A stretch of DNA of 64,000 nucleotides from Nitratireductor aquimarinus (GTDB lineage Bacteria; Pseudomonadota; Alphaproteobacteria; Rhizobiales; Rhizobiaceae), in the NCBI RefSeq assembly GCF_046773475.1, contig NZ_CP177239.1:3224001-3288000 (forward strand). Reading direction: 5' to 3'. The translations under genes and the position numbers were made by a program. Under the pieces are notes generated by a model. It saw only the letters and a list, made by a program, of their open reading frames with translations, did not search any database and had not been told where the DNA came from. The number at the start of each line of letters is the position of its first letter. The first letter of the stretch is position 1. Shown here piece after piece: positions 33,807 to 43,159 of the stretch.

Positions 33807-35342
33807 CTAGAGGTCGAGAACCAGACGCTCGGGATCCTCAAGCACGTCCTTGATGCGCACGAGGAAGGTCACGGCTTCCTTGCCGTCCACGATGCGGTGA
33901 TCGTAGGAGAGGGCGAGATACATCATCGGACGGACGACGATCTGGCCGCCGACCACCATCGGCCGCTCCTGGATCTTGTGCATGCCCAGAATACCCGACT
34001 GCGGGGCGTTCAGGATCGGGGTCGACATCAGCGAGCCGTACACACCGCCATTGGAGATGGTGAAGGTGCCGCCCTGCATGTCGGCCATGGAAAGCTTGCC
34101 GTCGCGGGCAGCGAGACCCAGACGACCGATTTCCTTCTCCACCTCGGCAATCGACATCTGGTCGGCATCGCGCACCACCGGCACGACGAGGCCGCGGTCG
34201 GTGCCGACGGCAACGCCGATATGGCAGAAGTTCTTGTAGATGATGTCCGTGCCGTCGATCTCGGCGTTAACGGCCGGGATTTCCTTCAGCGCATGGGTCA
34301 CCGCCTTGGTGAAGAAGCCCATGAAGCCAAGCTTGACGCCGTGCTTCTTCTCGAAGAGCTCCTTGTACTTCTTGCGCAGCTCCATCACGGCCGTCATGTC
34401 CACCTCGTTGAAGGTGGTCAGCATGGCGGCTGAGTCCTGCGCGTCCTTCAGGCGGCGCGCAATGGTCTGGCGCAGACGCGTCATCTTCACGCGCTCTTCG
34501 CGAACCTCGTCCTCGGCCGGGGAGGCCGGGCGGGCTGCCTTGGGCGCTTCGGTGCGGGCGCTGGACGATCCGCCTTCAATGGCGGCGATCACGTCGCCCT
34601 TGAGCACCTGGCCACCCTTGCCGGAGCCGGCAACGTCGGACGCCTTGATGCCCTTTTCGGTCATCATCTTCTGGGCCGAAGGTGCTGCCGGGCGGCCGCC
34701 GTCTTCGTCCTTCTTCGCAGCAGGCGCTGCCTCGGCCGGCTTGTCGGCCTTGGGAGCGGCGGCAGAAGCGGTTGCGCCCTGCTCGATGCGCAGCAGCAGT
34801 GCGCCGACTGCAACTTCATCACCCGTGGTAACCACCATTTCGGTGATCACGCCGTCGACCGGAGACATCACTTCCTGTGCTGCCTTGTCGGTCTCGAGCT
34901 CGAGAAGCGCCTCGTCGGTCTTCACCGCGTCGCCGACCTTCTTGAAGATCTCGCCGACCTCGGCCTCGGTGACGGACTCGCCCGCCGATGGAACATTCAC
35001 CTCGACGATTTTTCCGCCGGCCATGGTTGCCTCCTGATTTTCAGAGCTGCCGGACGAAGCTTCGCCGGACTGTTTGGTTTCTGCTTTTGCTTTGCTGGCG
35101 CTACCGCCTGCGGCAATCATGCCGAGCAGCGCGCCGACTTCGACGGTTTCGCCTTCCTTGACCACGATCTCGTCAAGCGTGCCGGCTGCGGGAGCCGGCA
35201 CCTCGATGGAAACCTTGTCGGTTTCCAGTTCGACGATCGCTTCGTCGGTGGCGATGGTGTCGCCCACCGATTTCATCCAGCGGGCGATGGTTGCCTCGGT
35301 TACGGACTCGCCCAGAGTGGGAACCCGAATCTCGGTCGCCAT
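33807..35342 (-). CDS. sucB: 2-oxoglutarate dehydrogenase E2 (dihydrolipoyllysine succinyltransferase) with two lipoyl domains
   Basis: A 511-residue E2; the common proteobacterial SucB has one lipoyl domain and about 400-430 residues. Order: lipoyl domain 1 (1-79, lipoyl-Lys43 in ELETDKVS), Ser/Glu linker, lipoyl domain 2 (107-187, Lys153 in ELETDKAA), Ala/Pro linker, peripheral-subunit-binding domain (about 219-256) and the catalytic CoA acyltransferase domain (about 283-511, with DHRIVDG). The two lipoyl domains differ clearly in sequence. Residue 107 is an internal ATG behind AGGAGG, so a 405-residue single-lipoyl form could also be made. It lies between sucA and lpdA. Confidence 0.95.
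   Translation of the reverse strand: MATEIRVPTLGESVTEATIARWMKSVGDTIATDEAIVELETDKVSIEVPAPAAGTLDEIVVKEGETVEVGALLGMIAAGGSASKAKAETKQSGEASSGSSENQEATMAGGKIVEVNVPSAGESVTEAEVGEIFKKVGDAVKTDEALLELETDKAAQEVMSPVDGVITEMVVTTGDEVAVGALLLRIEQGATASAAAPKADKPAEAAPAAKKDEDGGRPAAPSAQKMMTEKGIKASDVAGSGKGGQVLKGDVIAAIEGGSSSARTEAPKAARPASPAEDEVREERVKMTRLRQTIARRLKDAQDSAAMLTTFNEVDMTAVMELRKKYKELFEKKHGVKLGFMGFFTKAVTHALKEIPAVNAEIDGTDIIYKNFCHIGVAVGTDRGLVVPVVRDADQMSIAEVEKEIGRLGLAARDGKLSMADMQGGTFTISNGGVYGSLMSTPILNAPQSGILGMHKIQERPMVVGGQIVVRPMMYLALSYDHRIVDGKEAVTFLVRIKDVLEDPERLVLDL
35022..35035 (-). promoter_or_regulatory. Internal Shine-Dalgarno and ATG inside sucB
   Basis: On the minus strand AGGAGG (35035-35030), five bases, then ATG (35024-35022). 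The start is in frame and coincides with the first residue of the second lipoyl domain. It is stronger than the site before the annotated start (GGAG, about 10 bases away). Initiation here would yield a 405-residue protein of usual SucB length. Confidence 0.6.
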
Positions 35343-35363
35343 GTCGTTTTTCTCCGTCGCTTG

Positions 35364-38351
35364 CTATTCGCCAAGCGCATCTTCGAGGAATGCCTCGAGC
35401 TGCGCCAGGTGTTTCGACATGAGGCCCGTCGCCGGCGATGCGGCGGCCGGACGGCCCGTGTAGCGAACGCGGGTGTTCTTTGCCTCGATGTGCTGCAGAA
35501 CCCACTCAAGATACGGCTCGATGAAGGACCAGGCGCCCATGTTCTTGGGCTCTTCCTGACACCACACCATTTCCGCGTTCTTGAAGCGCGAAAGCTCGTT
35601 GATCAGAGCCTTGGCCGGGAACGGGTAGAGCTGCTCGACGCGCAGCAGGTAGACATCGTCCAGCCCGCGCTTCTCGCGCTCTTCATAGAGGTCGTAATAG
35701 ACCTTGCCCGTGCACAGCACGACGCGGCGGATCTTCGAATCCTTCACCAGCTTGACGCTGTTCGCATCCTGATGCTCCGCATCGTCCCACAGCAGACGGT
35801 GGAACGCGCTCTCGCCGGAGAGTTCGGCCAGCGTCGAGACGCAGCGCTTGTGGCGCAGCAGCGACTTCGGCGTCATCAGGATCAGCGGCTTGCGGAAGTC
35901 ACGCTTCAGCTGACGGCGCAGGATGTGGAAGTAGTTCGCCGGCGTCGAGCAGTATGCGACCTGCATGTTGTCCTCGGCGCACATCTGCAACCAGCGTTCG
36001 AGGCGGGCGGAGGAGTGCTCCGGACCCTGGCCCTCATAGCCGTGCGGCAGCAGGCACACGAGACCCGACATGCGCAGCCACTTGCGCTCACCAGAAGAGA
36101 TGAACTGGTCGAACACCACCTGCGCGCCGTTGGCGAAGTCGCCGAACTGGGCTTCCCACAGCGTCAGCGCCCGCGGTTCTGCAAGCGAGAAGCCATATTC
36201 GAAGCCGAGCACGGCTTCTTCCGAAAGCATCGAGTTGATGACTTCGTAATAGGCCTGCTGCGGTCCCATATTGTTGAGCGGGATGTAGCGGTTCTCGTCG
36301 CGCTGGTCGTAAAGCACCGAGTGGCGCTGCGAGAAGGTGCCGCGCTCGGAGTCCTGACCGGAAAGGCGAACCGGGTTGCCTTCGAGCAGGATCGAGCCGA
36401 AGGCAAGCGCCTCGGCCGTCGCCCAGTCGATGCCCGCGCCCTCGTCGATCATGCCCTTGCGGTTCTTCATGAAGCGCTGGATCGTGCGGTGGGCTTCAAA
36501 GTCCTCCGGCACTTCGGTCAGCTTCTTGCCGATCTCCTTCAGCGTCTTCACCGGCACGGCGGTCTTGCCCCGGCGCTGCTCGTCCGCATGGTCGGCCTTC
36601 TTCAGACCCGACCACACGCCGTCCAGCCAGTCGGCCTTGTTCGGCTTGTAGGCCTGGCCCGCATCGAACTCCGTCTCCAGGTTCGAGCGCCATCCAGCAC
36701 GCATCTCCTCGATGTCGGCTTCGGTAACGAGGCCTTCGGCCAGCATCTTCTTCGCGTAGATTTCGCTGGTCGTGGGGTGCTTGCGGATGTTGCTGTACAT
36801 CAGCGGCTGCGTGAACGCCGGCTCGTCGCCCTCATTGTGGCCGTAGCGGCGGTAGCAGAACATGTCGATGACCACGGGCTTGTGGAAGGTCATGCGGAAT
36901 TCGGTCGCAACCTTTGCCGCATAGACCACCGCTTCCGGGTCGTCGCCGTTCACGTGGAAGATCGGCGCTTCGATCATCTTCGCCACATCCGAAGGATAGG
37001 GCGAGGAGCGCGAGAAGCGCGGATTGGTCGTGAAGCCGATCTGGTTGTTGATGATGAAGTGCACGGTGCCCGCAACGCGGTGTCCGCGAAGGCCCGAAAG
37101 ACCGAAACACTCCGCCACCACACCCTGGCCGGCAAAGGCGGCGTCGCCGTGCAGGAGCAGCGGCATGACGCGCGCGCGCTCTTCCGGCGGCACGATCTCT
37201 TCGCGCTTGCGGCCAAACACCTGGTCCTGTTTGGCGCGGGCCTTGCCCATCACCACCGGGTTCACGATTTCCAGGTGAGACGGGTTGGCGGTCAGCGACA
37301 GGTGAACATTGTTGCCGTCGAACGCACGGTCGGAGGAAGCGCCGAGATGGTACTTCACATCGCCCGAACCTTCCACGTCGTCAGGTGCGAAGGAGCCGCC
37401 CTTGAACTCGTGGAAGATGGCGCGGTGTGGCTTTTCCATGACCTGTGCGAGCACGTTCAGGCGACCACGGTGGGCCATGCCGAGAACGATTTCCTTCAGG
37501 CCCATCTGGCCGCCGCGCTTGATGATCTGCTCGAGCGCCGGGATCAGCGCTTCACCGCCGTCGAGGCCAAAGCGCTTGGTGCCCTTGTACTTGACGTCGA
37601 TGAACTGCTCGAAGCCTTCGGCCTCGATCAGCTTCTGCAGGATCGCCTTCTTGCCGTTGGCGGTGAATTCGACGCCCTTGTCCGGACCCTCTATGCGCTC
37701 CTGAATCCAGGCCTTTTCGGCGGGGTTGGAGATGTGCATGAACTCGACGCCCAGTGTCGAGCAATAGGTCCGCTTGAGGATGTCGAGCATCTCGCGGATG
37801 GTCGCCGTCTCCAGACCAAGCACATGGTCTATAAAGATCGGACGGTCGTAGTCTGCCTCGGTGAAGCCATAGGCCGCGGGCGACAGTTCGTTGTAATCTT
37901 CCAGCGGCTTGGCAATGCCAAGCGGGTCGAGATCGGCATGCAGATGGCCGCGCATGCGATAGGCGCGGATCATCATGATGGCGCGCACGGAATCGCGGGT
38001 CGCCTGCAGCGTCTCTTCGGGAGAGAGCTTGGCCCCGGCCTTCGCAGCCTTGTCCTTGATTTTGCCGTCGAAGTGTTTTTCGACCGCGCCCCAGTCGCCA
38101 TCAAGCGCCGAGACGAGTTCGCCATTGGCGGCCTGCGGCCAGCCCTTCTTCTTCCAGGACGCGCCGGCGGCGTTCTTCTTCACATCGGCTGCGTCGTCCT
38201 TGAGCGCGCCGAAGAAGTCCCGCCAGTCCTCGCTGACCGAGGCTGGATTGTCCTGATAGCTGGCGTAAAGCTCCTCGATGTAGGCGGCATTGCCGCCATA
38301 CAGGAACGAGGTGAGCGACATTTGGTCGTTGGCCTGATCTTGCCGTGCCAT
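35364..38351 (-). CDS. sucA: 2-oxoglutarate dehydrogenase E1 component
   Basis: A 995-residue thiamine-diphosphate enzyme that decarboxylates 2-oxoglutarate and succinylates the lipoyl arms of E2. Landmarks: N-terminal E2/E3-contact segment (SFLYGGNAAYIEELYASYQ), HLGASSDRAFDG, TPP-binding GDAAFAGQGVVAE followed by IINNQIGFTT, and the C-terminal half with LPHGYEGQGPEHSSARLER. It is preceded by sucD (108 bp gap) and followed by sucB (21 bp gap). Its TPP demand links this operon to the thiamine genes 8 kb away only in the general sense. Confidence 0.97.
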   Translation of the reverse strand: MARQDQANDQMSLTSFLYGGNAAYIEELYASYQDNPASVSEDWRDFFGALKDDAADVKKNAAGASWKKKGWPQAANGELVSALDGDWGAVEKHFDGKIKDKAAKAGAKLSPEETLQATRDSVRAIMMIRAYRMRGHLHADLDPLGIAKPLEDYNELSPAAYGFTEADYDRPIFIDHVLGLETATIREMLDILKRTYCSTLGVEFMHISNPAEKAWIQERIEGPDKGVEFTANGKKAILQKLIEAEGFEQFIDVKYKGTKRFGLDGGEALIPALEQIIKRGGQMGLKEIVLGMAHRGRLNVLAQVMEKPHRAIFHEFKGGSFAPDDVEGSGDVKYHLGASSDRAFDGNNVHLSLTANPSHLEIVNPVVMGKARAKQDQVFGRKREEIVPPEERARVMPLLLHGDAAFAGQGVVAECFGLSGLRGHRVAGTVHFIINNQIGFTTNPRFSRSSPYPSDVAKMIEAPIFHVNGDDPEAVVYAAKVATEFRMTFHKPVVIDMFCYRRYGHNEGDEPAFTQPLMYSNIRKHPTTSEIYAKKMLAEGLVTEADIEEMRAGWRSNLETEFDAGQAYKPNKADWLDGVWSGLKKADHADEQRRGKTAVPVKTLKEIGKKLTEVPEDFEAHRTIQRFMKNRKGMIDEGAGIDWATAEALAFGSILLEGNPVRLSGQDSERGTFSQRHSVLYDQRDENRYIPLNNMGPQQAYYEVINSMLSEEAVLGFEYGFSLAEPRALTLWEAQFGDFANGAQVVFDQFISSGERKWLRMSGLVCLLPHGYEGQGPEHSSARLERWLQMCAEDNMQVAYCSTPANYFHILRRQLKRDFRKPLILMTPKSLLRHKRCVSTLAELSGESAFHRLLWDDAEHQDANSVKLVKDSKIRRVVLCTGKVYYDLYEEREKRGLDDVYLLRVEQLYPFPAKALINELSRFKNAEMVWCQEEPKNMGAWSFIEPYLEWVLQHIEAKNTRVRYTGRPAAASPATGLMSKHLAQLEAFLEDALGE

Positions 38352-38459
38352 ATCACTTCCCGGAACGACGGTTCCGGCTCCTTGGTCGCCGGCAATAAAA
38401 GCCGGACAGTCACATTGTTCCCGGCTGCCACTTGTGTGGCAAGCCGGGATTGATCGTCC

Positions 38460-39362
38460 TCAACCCTTGATCGCTTCGACGAGCGTCTGGCCAAGGCGCG
38501 CCGGGGAGGGCGATACCTTGATGCCAGCAGCTTCCATCGCTGCAATCTTGTCTTCTGCGCCACCCTTGCCGCCGGAAATCACGGCGCCTGCGTGGCCCAT
38601 GGTGCGTCCGGGAGGAGCCGTACGGCCCGCGATGAAGCCGGCCATCGGCTTCTTGCGGCCCTTCTTGGCCTCGTCGCGCAGGAACTGGGCTGCTTCTTCT
38701 TCTGCCGAACCGCCGATCTCACCGATCATGATGATGGATTCGGTCGCGTCGTCGGCAAGGAACATCTCCAGCACGTCGATGAACTCGGTGCCCTTCACCG
38801 GGTCGCCGCCGATGCCAACGGCCGTCGTCTGGCCGAGGCCGGCATTGGTCGTCTGGAACACGGCCTCATAGGTGAGCGTGCCCGAGCGCGACACGACGCC
38901 AACGGAACCCTTCTGGAAGATGTTGCCCGGCATGATGCCGATCTTGCACTCGTTCGGCGTCAGGACGCCGGGGCAGTTCGGGCCGATCAGGCGCGAGTTG
39001 GACTTCTCGAGCTTCGCCTTCACATGGACCATGTCCATCACCGGAATGCCTTCCGTGATGCAGACGATGAGCGGGATTTCCGCCTCGATGGCCTCGATGA
39101 TGGCCGCGCCTGCGCCTGCCGGCGGAACGTAGATCACGGACGCGTTTGCGCCGGTCTTGTCCTTGCCTTCGGCAACGGATGCGAAGATCGGGAGCTCTTC
39201 ACCGCCCTGGCCGGTCCAGGTGGAGCCGCCCTTCTTGGGGTGAATGCCGCCGACCATCTGCGTGCCGTGATAGGCGAGCGCCTGTTCGGTGTGGAAGGTG
39301 CCGGTCTTGCCGGTCAGGCCCTGCACCAGGACCTTGGTGTCTTTGTTGACGAGAATGGACAT
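38460..39362 (-). CDS. sucD: Succinyl-CoA synthetase alpha subunit
   Basis: A 300-residue subunit that carries the CoA-binding Rossmann domain (VLVQGLTGKTGTFHTEQAL near residue 11) and the phospho-histidine in MGHAGAVISGGKG. With SucC it converts succinyl-CoA to succinate with formation of ATP or GTP. It starts 6 bp after sucC. One residue more than usual is seen in ALAYHGTQM, where most homologues have a Tyr-Gly pair. Confidence 0.97.
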   Translation of the reverse strand: MSILVNKDTKVLVQGLTGKTGTFHTEQALAYHGTQMVGGIHPKKGGSTWTGQGGEELPIFASVAEGKDKTGANASVIYVPPAGAGAAIIEAIEAEIPLIVCITEGIPVMDMVHVKAKLEKSNSRLIGPNCPGVLTPNECKIGIMPGNIFQKGSVGVVSRSGTLTYEAVFQTTNAGLGQTTAVGIGGDPVKGTEFIDVLEMFLADDATESIIMIGEIGGSAEEEAAQFLRDEAKKGRKKPMAGFIAGRTAPPGRTMGHAGAVISGGKGGAEDKIAAMEAAGIKVSPSPARLGQTLVEAIKG

Positions 39363-39368
39363 CTTGGC

Positions 39369-40565
39369 TCAGCTTCCCTTAACGGCTGCAACGATCTTCT
39401 TGGCGGCGTCGTCGAGATCATCGGCGGCGATCACGTTGAGACCGCTTTCGTTGATGATCTTCTTGCCAAGATCGACATTGGTGCCTTCGAGGCGAACCAC
39501 CAGCGGAACCTTCAGGCCCACTTCCTTGACGGCAGCGACAACGCCTTCAGCGATGACGTCGCAGCGCATGATGCCGCCGAAGATGTTGACCAGAATGCCT
39601 TCCACTGCCGGATCGGCGGTGATGATCTTGAACGCTGCCGTCACCTTCTCCTTGGTGGCGCCGCCACCAACGTCGAGGAAGTTGGCAGGCTCGGCCCCGT
39701 AGAGCTTGATGATGTCCATCGTGGCCATCGCAAGACCGGCGCCGTTGACCATGCAGCCGATATTGCCGTCCAGCGCCACATAGGCGAGGTCGTATTTGGA
39801 AGCCTCGATTTCCTTCGCGTCTTCCTCGGTCGTGTCGCGCAGGGCAACCACGTCCTCGTGACGGAACAGCGCGTTGCCGTCGAAGGAGACCTTGGCATCG
39901 AGAACGCGCAGACGGCCATTGTCCATGACGATCAGCGGGTTCACTTCCAGAAGGCTCATGTCCTTCTCGGTGAACGCCTTGTAGAGGATCGGGAACAGCG
40001 TCTCGCCGTCCTTCGCCGCGTCGCCCTCGAGCTTCAGCGCCTCGTTGAGCTTCTTCACGTCGTCAGCCGTCACGCCCGTATCCGGGTCGATGGGGAGCGT
40101 GAGGATCTTCTCAGGCGTCTCTTCTGCAACGGCCTCGATGTCCATGCCGCCTTCCGTCGAAACGACGAAAGCCGGACGGCCGACCGTGCGGTCGATGAGG
40201 ATCGAGAGGTAGAGCTCGCGGTCGATGTCCGCACCGTCCTCGATGTAGAGGCGGTTCACCTGCTTGCCGGCCGGGCCGGTCTGCTTGGTGACGAGCGTGT
40301 TGCCCAGCATCTCATTGGTGTGAGCGACAACTTCCTCGACGCTCTTCGCAAGGCGCACGCCGCCCTTTGCGTCAGCGCCGAGTTCGGTGAACTTGCCCTT
40401 GCCGCGTCCACCGGCGTGGATCTGGCTCTTCACCACATAGAGCGGACCGGGAAGCTGCTTTGCAGCAGCTTCGGCTTCGCCCTTCTCGAACACCGGCACG
40501 CCATCGGCCACCGGTGCGCCATAGCTCTTCAGAAGCTGCTTGGCTTGATACTCGTGAATGTTCAT
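39369..40565 (-). CDS. sucC: Succinyl-CoA synthetase beta subunit (ADP-forming)
   Basis: A 398-residue ATP-grasp protein: MNIHEYQAKQLL at the N-terminus, nucleotide site around KSQIHAGGRGKGKF, and the beta-subunit signature NIFGGIMRCDVIAEG. The start is the ATG at 40565; a longer open frame reaches back into the 3' end of mdh. It forms the enzyme with SucD and lies 14 bp after mdh. Confidence 0.97.
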   Translation of the reverse strand: MNIHEYQAKQLLKSYGAPVADGVPVFEKGEAEAAAKQLPGPLYVVKSQIHAGGRGKGKFTELGADAKGGVRLAKSVEEVVAHTNEMLGNTLVTKQTGPAGKQVNRLYIEDGADIDRELYLSILIDRTVGRPAFVVSTEGGMDIEAVAEETPEKILTLPIDPDTGVTADDVKKLNEALKLEGDAAKDGETLFPILYKAFTEKDMSLLEVNPLIVMDNGRLRVLDAKVSFDGNALFRHEDVVALRDTTEEDAKEIEASKYDLAYVALDGNIGCMVNGAGLAMATMDIIKLYGAEPANFLDVGGGATKEKVTAAFKIITADPAVEGILVNIFGGIMRCDVIAEGVVAAVKEVGLKVPLVVRLEGTNVDLGKKIINESGLNVIAADDLDDAAKKIVAAVKGS

Positions 40566-40579
40566 GGCGCGGCCTACTC

Positions 40580-41545
40580 CTACTTTTTCAGGTTGGGCGC
40601 GATGTTGGCGCAGGCCTCGCAAAGACCGGCGACGGCCTCGACGGACTGGTCGAACATCTTCTGCTCGTTCTTGTTCAGGTCGATCTCGATGACGCGCTCG
40701 ACGCCGCCGGCGCCGATCACCGTCGGAACACCGACATACATGTCCTTGACGCCATACTGGCCGGCAAGATGCGCTGCGCAGGGCAGGACGCGCTTCTTGT
40801 CCTTCAGGTAGCTCTCGGCCATGAGAATTGCCGAGGAAGCCGGAGCGTAATAGGCGGAGCCGGTCTTCAGCAGGCCGACGATCTCTGCGCCGCCGTCACG
40901 GGTGCGCTGTACGATCTGGTCGATCTTTTCGTTGGAGGTCCAGCCCATCTTCACCAGATCCGGGATCGGGATGCCGGCAACGGTGGAGTAGCGCGTCAGC
41001 GGAACCATCGAATCGCCGTGGCCGCCCAGCACGAAGGCCGTCACGTCTTCGACGGAGACCTTGAACTCTTCCGACAGGAAGTGGCGGAAACGGGCCGAGT
41101 CCAGCACGCCGGCCATGCCAACCACGTGGCTCTTCGGCAGGCCGGAGAACTTCTGCAGCGCCCAGACCATGGCGTCGAGCGGGTTGGTGATGCAGATCAC
41201 GAAAGCGTTGGGGGCGTATTTCTTGATGCCCGCGCCAACCTGCTCCATGACCTTGAGGTTGATGCCCAGAAGGTCATCGCGGCTCATGCCCGGCTTGCGG
41301 GCGACGCCGGCGGTGACGATGCAGACATCCGCGCCTTCAATGGCGGAATAGTCGTTGGCGCCAACCATCTTTGCGTCAAAGCCTTCGACCGGAGCCGACT
41401 CGGCGATGTCCAGTCCCTTGCCCTGGGGAATGCCCTCGGCAATGTCGAACAGGACAACGTCGCCCAGTTCTTTCAAGCCCGCCAGATGTGCGAGCGTTCC
41501 ACCGATCATGCCGGAGCCGATTAGAGCGATCTTGTCGCGTGCCAT
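40580..41545 (-). CDS. mdh: Malate dehydrogenase
   Basis: A 321-residue NAD-dependent enzyme of the lactate-dehydrogenase-like MDH group, as usual in alphaproteobacteria. It has IGSGMIGGTLAHLA (NAD site), the substrate-loop Arg in VARKPGMSRDDLL, and the catalytic His in LGGHGDSMVPL. It starts with a good ribosome-binding site (AAGGGGG) and is the first gene of the TCA operon, so the promoter must be in the 357-bp gap upstream. Confidence 0.97.
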   Translation of the reverse strand: MARDKIALIGSGMIGGTLAHLAGLKELGDVVLFDIAEGIPQGKGLDIAESAPVEGFDAKMVGANDYSAIEGADVCIVTAGVARKPGMSRDDLLGINLKVMEQVGAGIKKYAPNAFVICITNPLDAMVWALQKFSGLPKSHVVGMAGVLDSARFRHFLSEEFKVSVEDVTAFVLGGHGDSMVPLTRYSTVAGIPIPDLVKMGWTSNEKIDQIVQRTRDGGAEIVGLLKTGSAYYAPASSAILMAESYLKDKKRVLPCAAHLAGQYGVKDMYVGVPTVIGAGGVERVIEIDLNKNEQKMFDQSVEAVAGLCEACANIAPNLKK

Positions 41546-41902
41546 GTGGATAGAATTCCCCCTTGTGTCGAAAGGATAGGTGGTGAGATTTGTCTAAAGA
41601 GAAAATGCGCGCGTCGCGTTTTGCCTGTGCCGTGTCACACCGATGCATTCGGGCCTACGTCCCGCCACGGACCTTTGTTCAAAGGCGCGGCAAATTCGTG
41701 GCGTGGCCCGCTCTGTAAGCCTCTCTGGAATAAGCATACTGGCAGGAAAATTCAACCGGTTCTTACATGGCCAGAAATTTCAATCGTTTAGACAGTTTGG
41801 GAGTTACGTAAACGTAAAAATTTTGCCCGATTAATGTGCATATCTGCAGACTCTCCGGTGTTCTGGCCGATCTTCTGGCTGCTTTTTCGCGCTGACCGGT
41901 CG
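41546..41902. other. Intergenic region between zapE and mdh
   Basis: 357 bases without a credible gene; AT-rich for this genome. It should hold the promoter of the mdh-suc operon. Notable is TTACGTAA at 41804-41811, which overlaps a tandem ACGTAA pair (41806 and 41812), a possible operator for an unknown regulator. The stretch 41830-41900 is the 3' flank of zapE. Confidence 0.4.
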
Positions 41903-43108
41903 TCAGTCTTTCTTTCCGGCCTGATCGTCGTCCGTGTCAGTCCGGTCACGGCTTTTCGCGGTGGTCCGCTCAAGCCAGTCCCGGCTCTGCATTTCGATCA
42001 GGCGCGAGGCCGTGCGGTCGAACTCGAAGGCTTCCGTGCCGTTGCTAGCCGTATATAGAGCCTCCGGCGCGGCTTCGGCAGAGACAAAGAGCCGCGCTTC
42101 GGCGTCATAGAGCGTGTCGATCAGCAGGATGAAGCGCTTGGCCTCGTTGCGGCGCTTCATGTCCATGGTCGGCACATTGTCGATGAAGACCGTGTCGAAC
42201 GCCCCGGCAATGGCCAGATAGTCGCGCGCGCCCAGCGGCTTTTCGCAGAGATCGGCAAAGGCAAAGCGCGCCGCCGATCCGGAAGCCTGCGGCACCGCCA
42301 CCGCGCGTCCCTTCACCGTCAGCGTCGCCGGCTCGACGGGCTGCCCGTCCACCACCGTTTGCCACGCTTCATCCATCTGCTCCCGGGCCGCCGCGTCGTC
42401 GGGCGTCATGTAGACGGGAATGCGGTTCAGCTTCTGCATCCGGTAATCGGTATCGATGTCGAGTTCGAGAACGCGGGTGTGATCCTTGAGAATGCCGATG
42501 AAGGGCAGGAAAAGGCCGCGATTGAGCCCGTCGCGATAGAGGTTGTCAGGTGCGACATTGGAAGTCGCGACCAGCACCACGCCGCGCTCGAACAACGCCG
42601 AGAAAAGCCGCGACAGGATCATCGCGTCGGCAATGTCGGTCACCGTGAATTCGTCGAAGCACAGAACCCATGCTTCCTTCGCAAGGGCGGCTGCAACGGG
42701 CGGGATGGGATCCGTTTCCTGCGTCTCGCCGGCCTTTAGCGCCTCGCGGTGCCGGCCGATGCGGTCATGCACATCGGCCATGAAGTCGTTGAAATGCGCG
42801 CGTCGCTTGTGTTCCACGGGCACGAGTTCATGGAAAAGGTCCATGAGCATGGTCTTGCCGCGCCCGACGCCGCCATAGACATAGAGCCCGCGCACGGGCT
42901 CCTGCACCTTGCGGCGTTTGGCGAACAGCCAGCCAAGCGCGCTCGATTTGCGCGCCAGTCTTTTGTCGCTGATTTCGCCGATCAGCTGGTCGAGCGCGGC
43001 TGCGATGGTTTCCTGCGCGGGGTCGCGCGCAATCGCACCGGTCTCGACCAGATGGTCGTAGCGCTTTGTGACGGAGGGATGGGTCACGAGACCGTCACGC
43101 AATGTCAT
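41903..43108 (-). CDS. zapE: Cell division protein ZapE (AFG1-like ATPase)
   Basis: A 401-residue AAA-type ATPase with Walker A YGGVGRGKTMLMDLF, Walker B WVLCFDEFTVTDIADA and the conserved GLFLPFI and IDTLYDAEARL segments of the ZapE/AFG1 family. In E. coli ZapE acts on the Z-ring under low oxygen; the mitochondrial AFG1 works in respiratory-complex quality control. The position upstream of mdh and the suc genes is conserved in many Hyphomicrobiales. The C-terminal tail is short and charged. Confidence 0.93.
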   Translation of the reverse strand: MTLRDGLVTHPSVTKRYDHLVETGAIARDPAQETIAAALDQLIGEISDKRLARKSSALGWLFAKRRKVQEPVRGLYVYGGVGRGKTMLMDLFHELVPVEHKRRAHFNDFMADVHDRIGRHREALKAGETQETDPIPPVAAALAKEAWVLCFDEFTVTDIADAMILSRLFSALFERGVVLVATSNVAPDNLYRDGLNRGLFLPFIGILKDHTRVLELDIDTDYRMQKLNRIPVYMTPDDAAAREQMDEAWQTVVDGQPVEPATLTVKGRAVAVPQASGSAARFAFADLCEKPLGARDYLAIAGAFDTVFIDNVPTMDMKRRNEAKRFILLIDTLYDAEARLFVSAEAAPEALYTASNGTEAFEFDRTASRLIEMQSRDWLERTTAKSRDRTDTDDDQAGKKD

Positions 43109-43159
43109 GTCAGACTTTCAAGCTTGGCCTTTCGGCCGAAATGTGTTGGCGGTCTTGCT

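Noticed and set aside
35361..38453. 1030-residue forward open frame opposite sucA
   Set aside because: Very long, but it is the mirror of the sucA codon pattern; no domain is recognisable.
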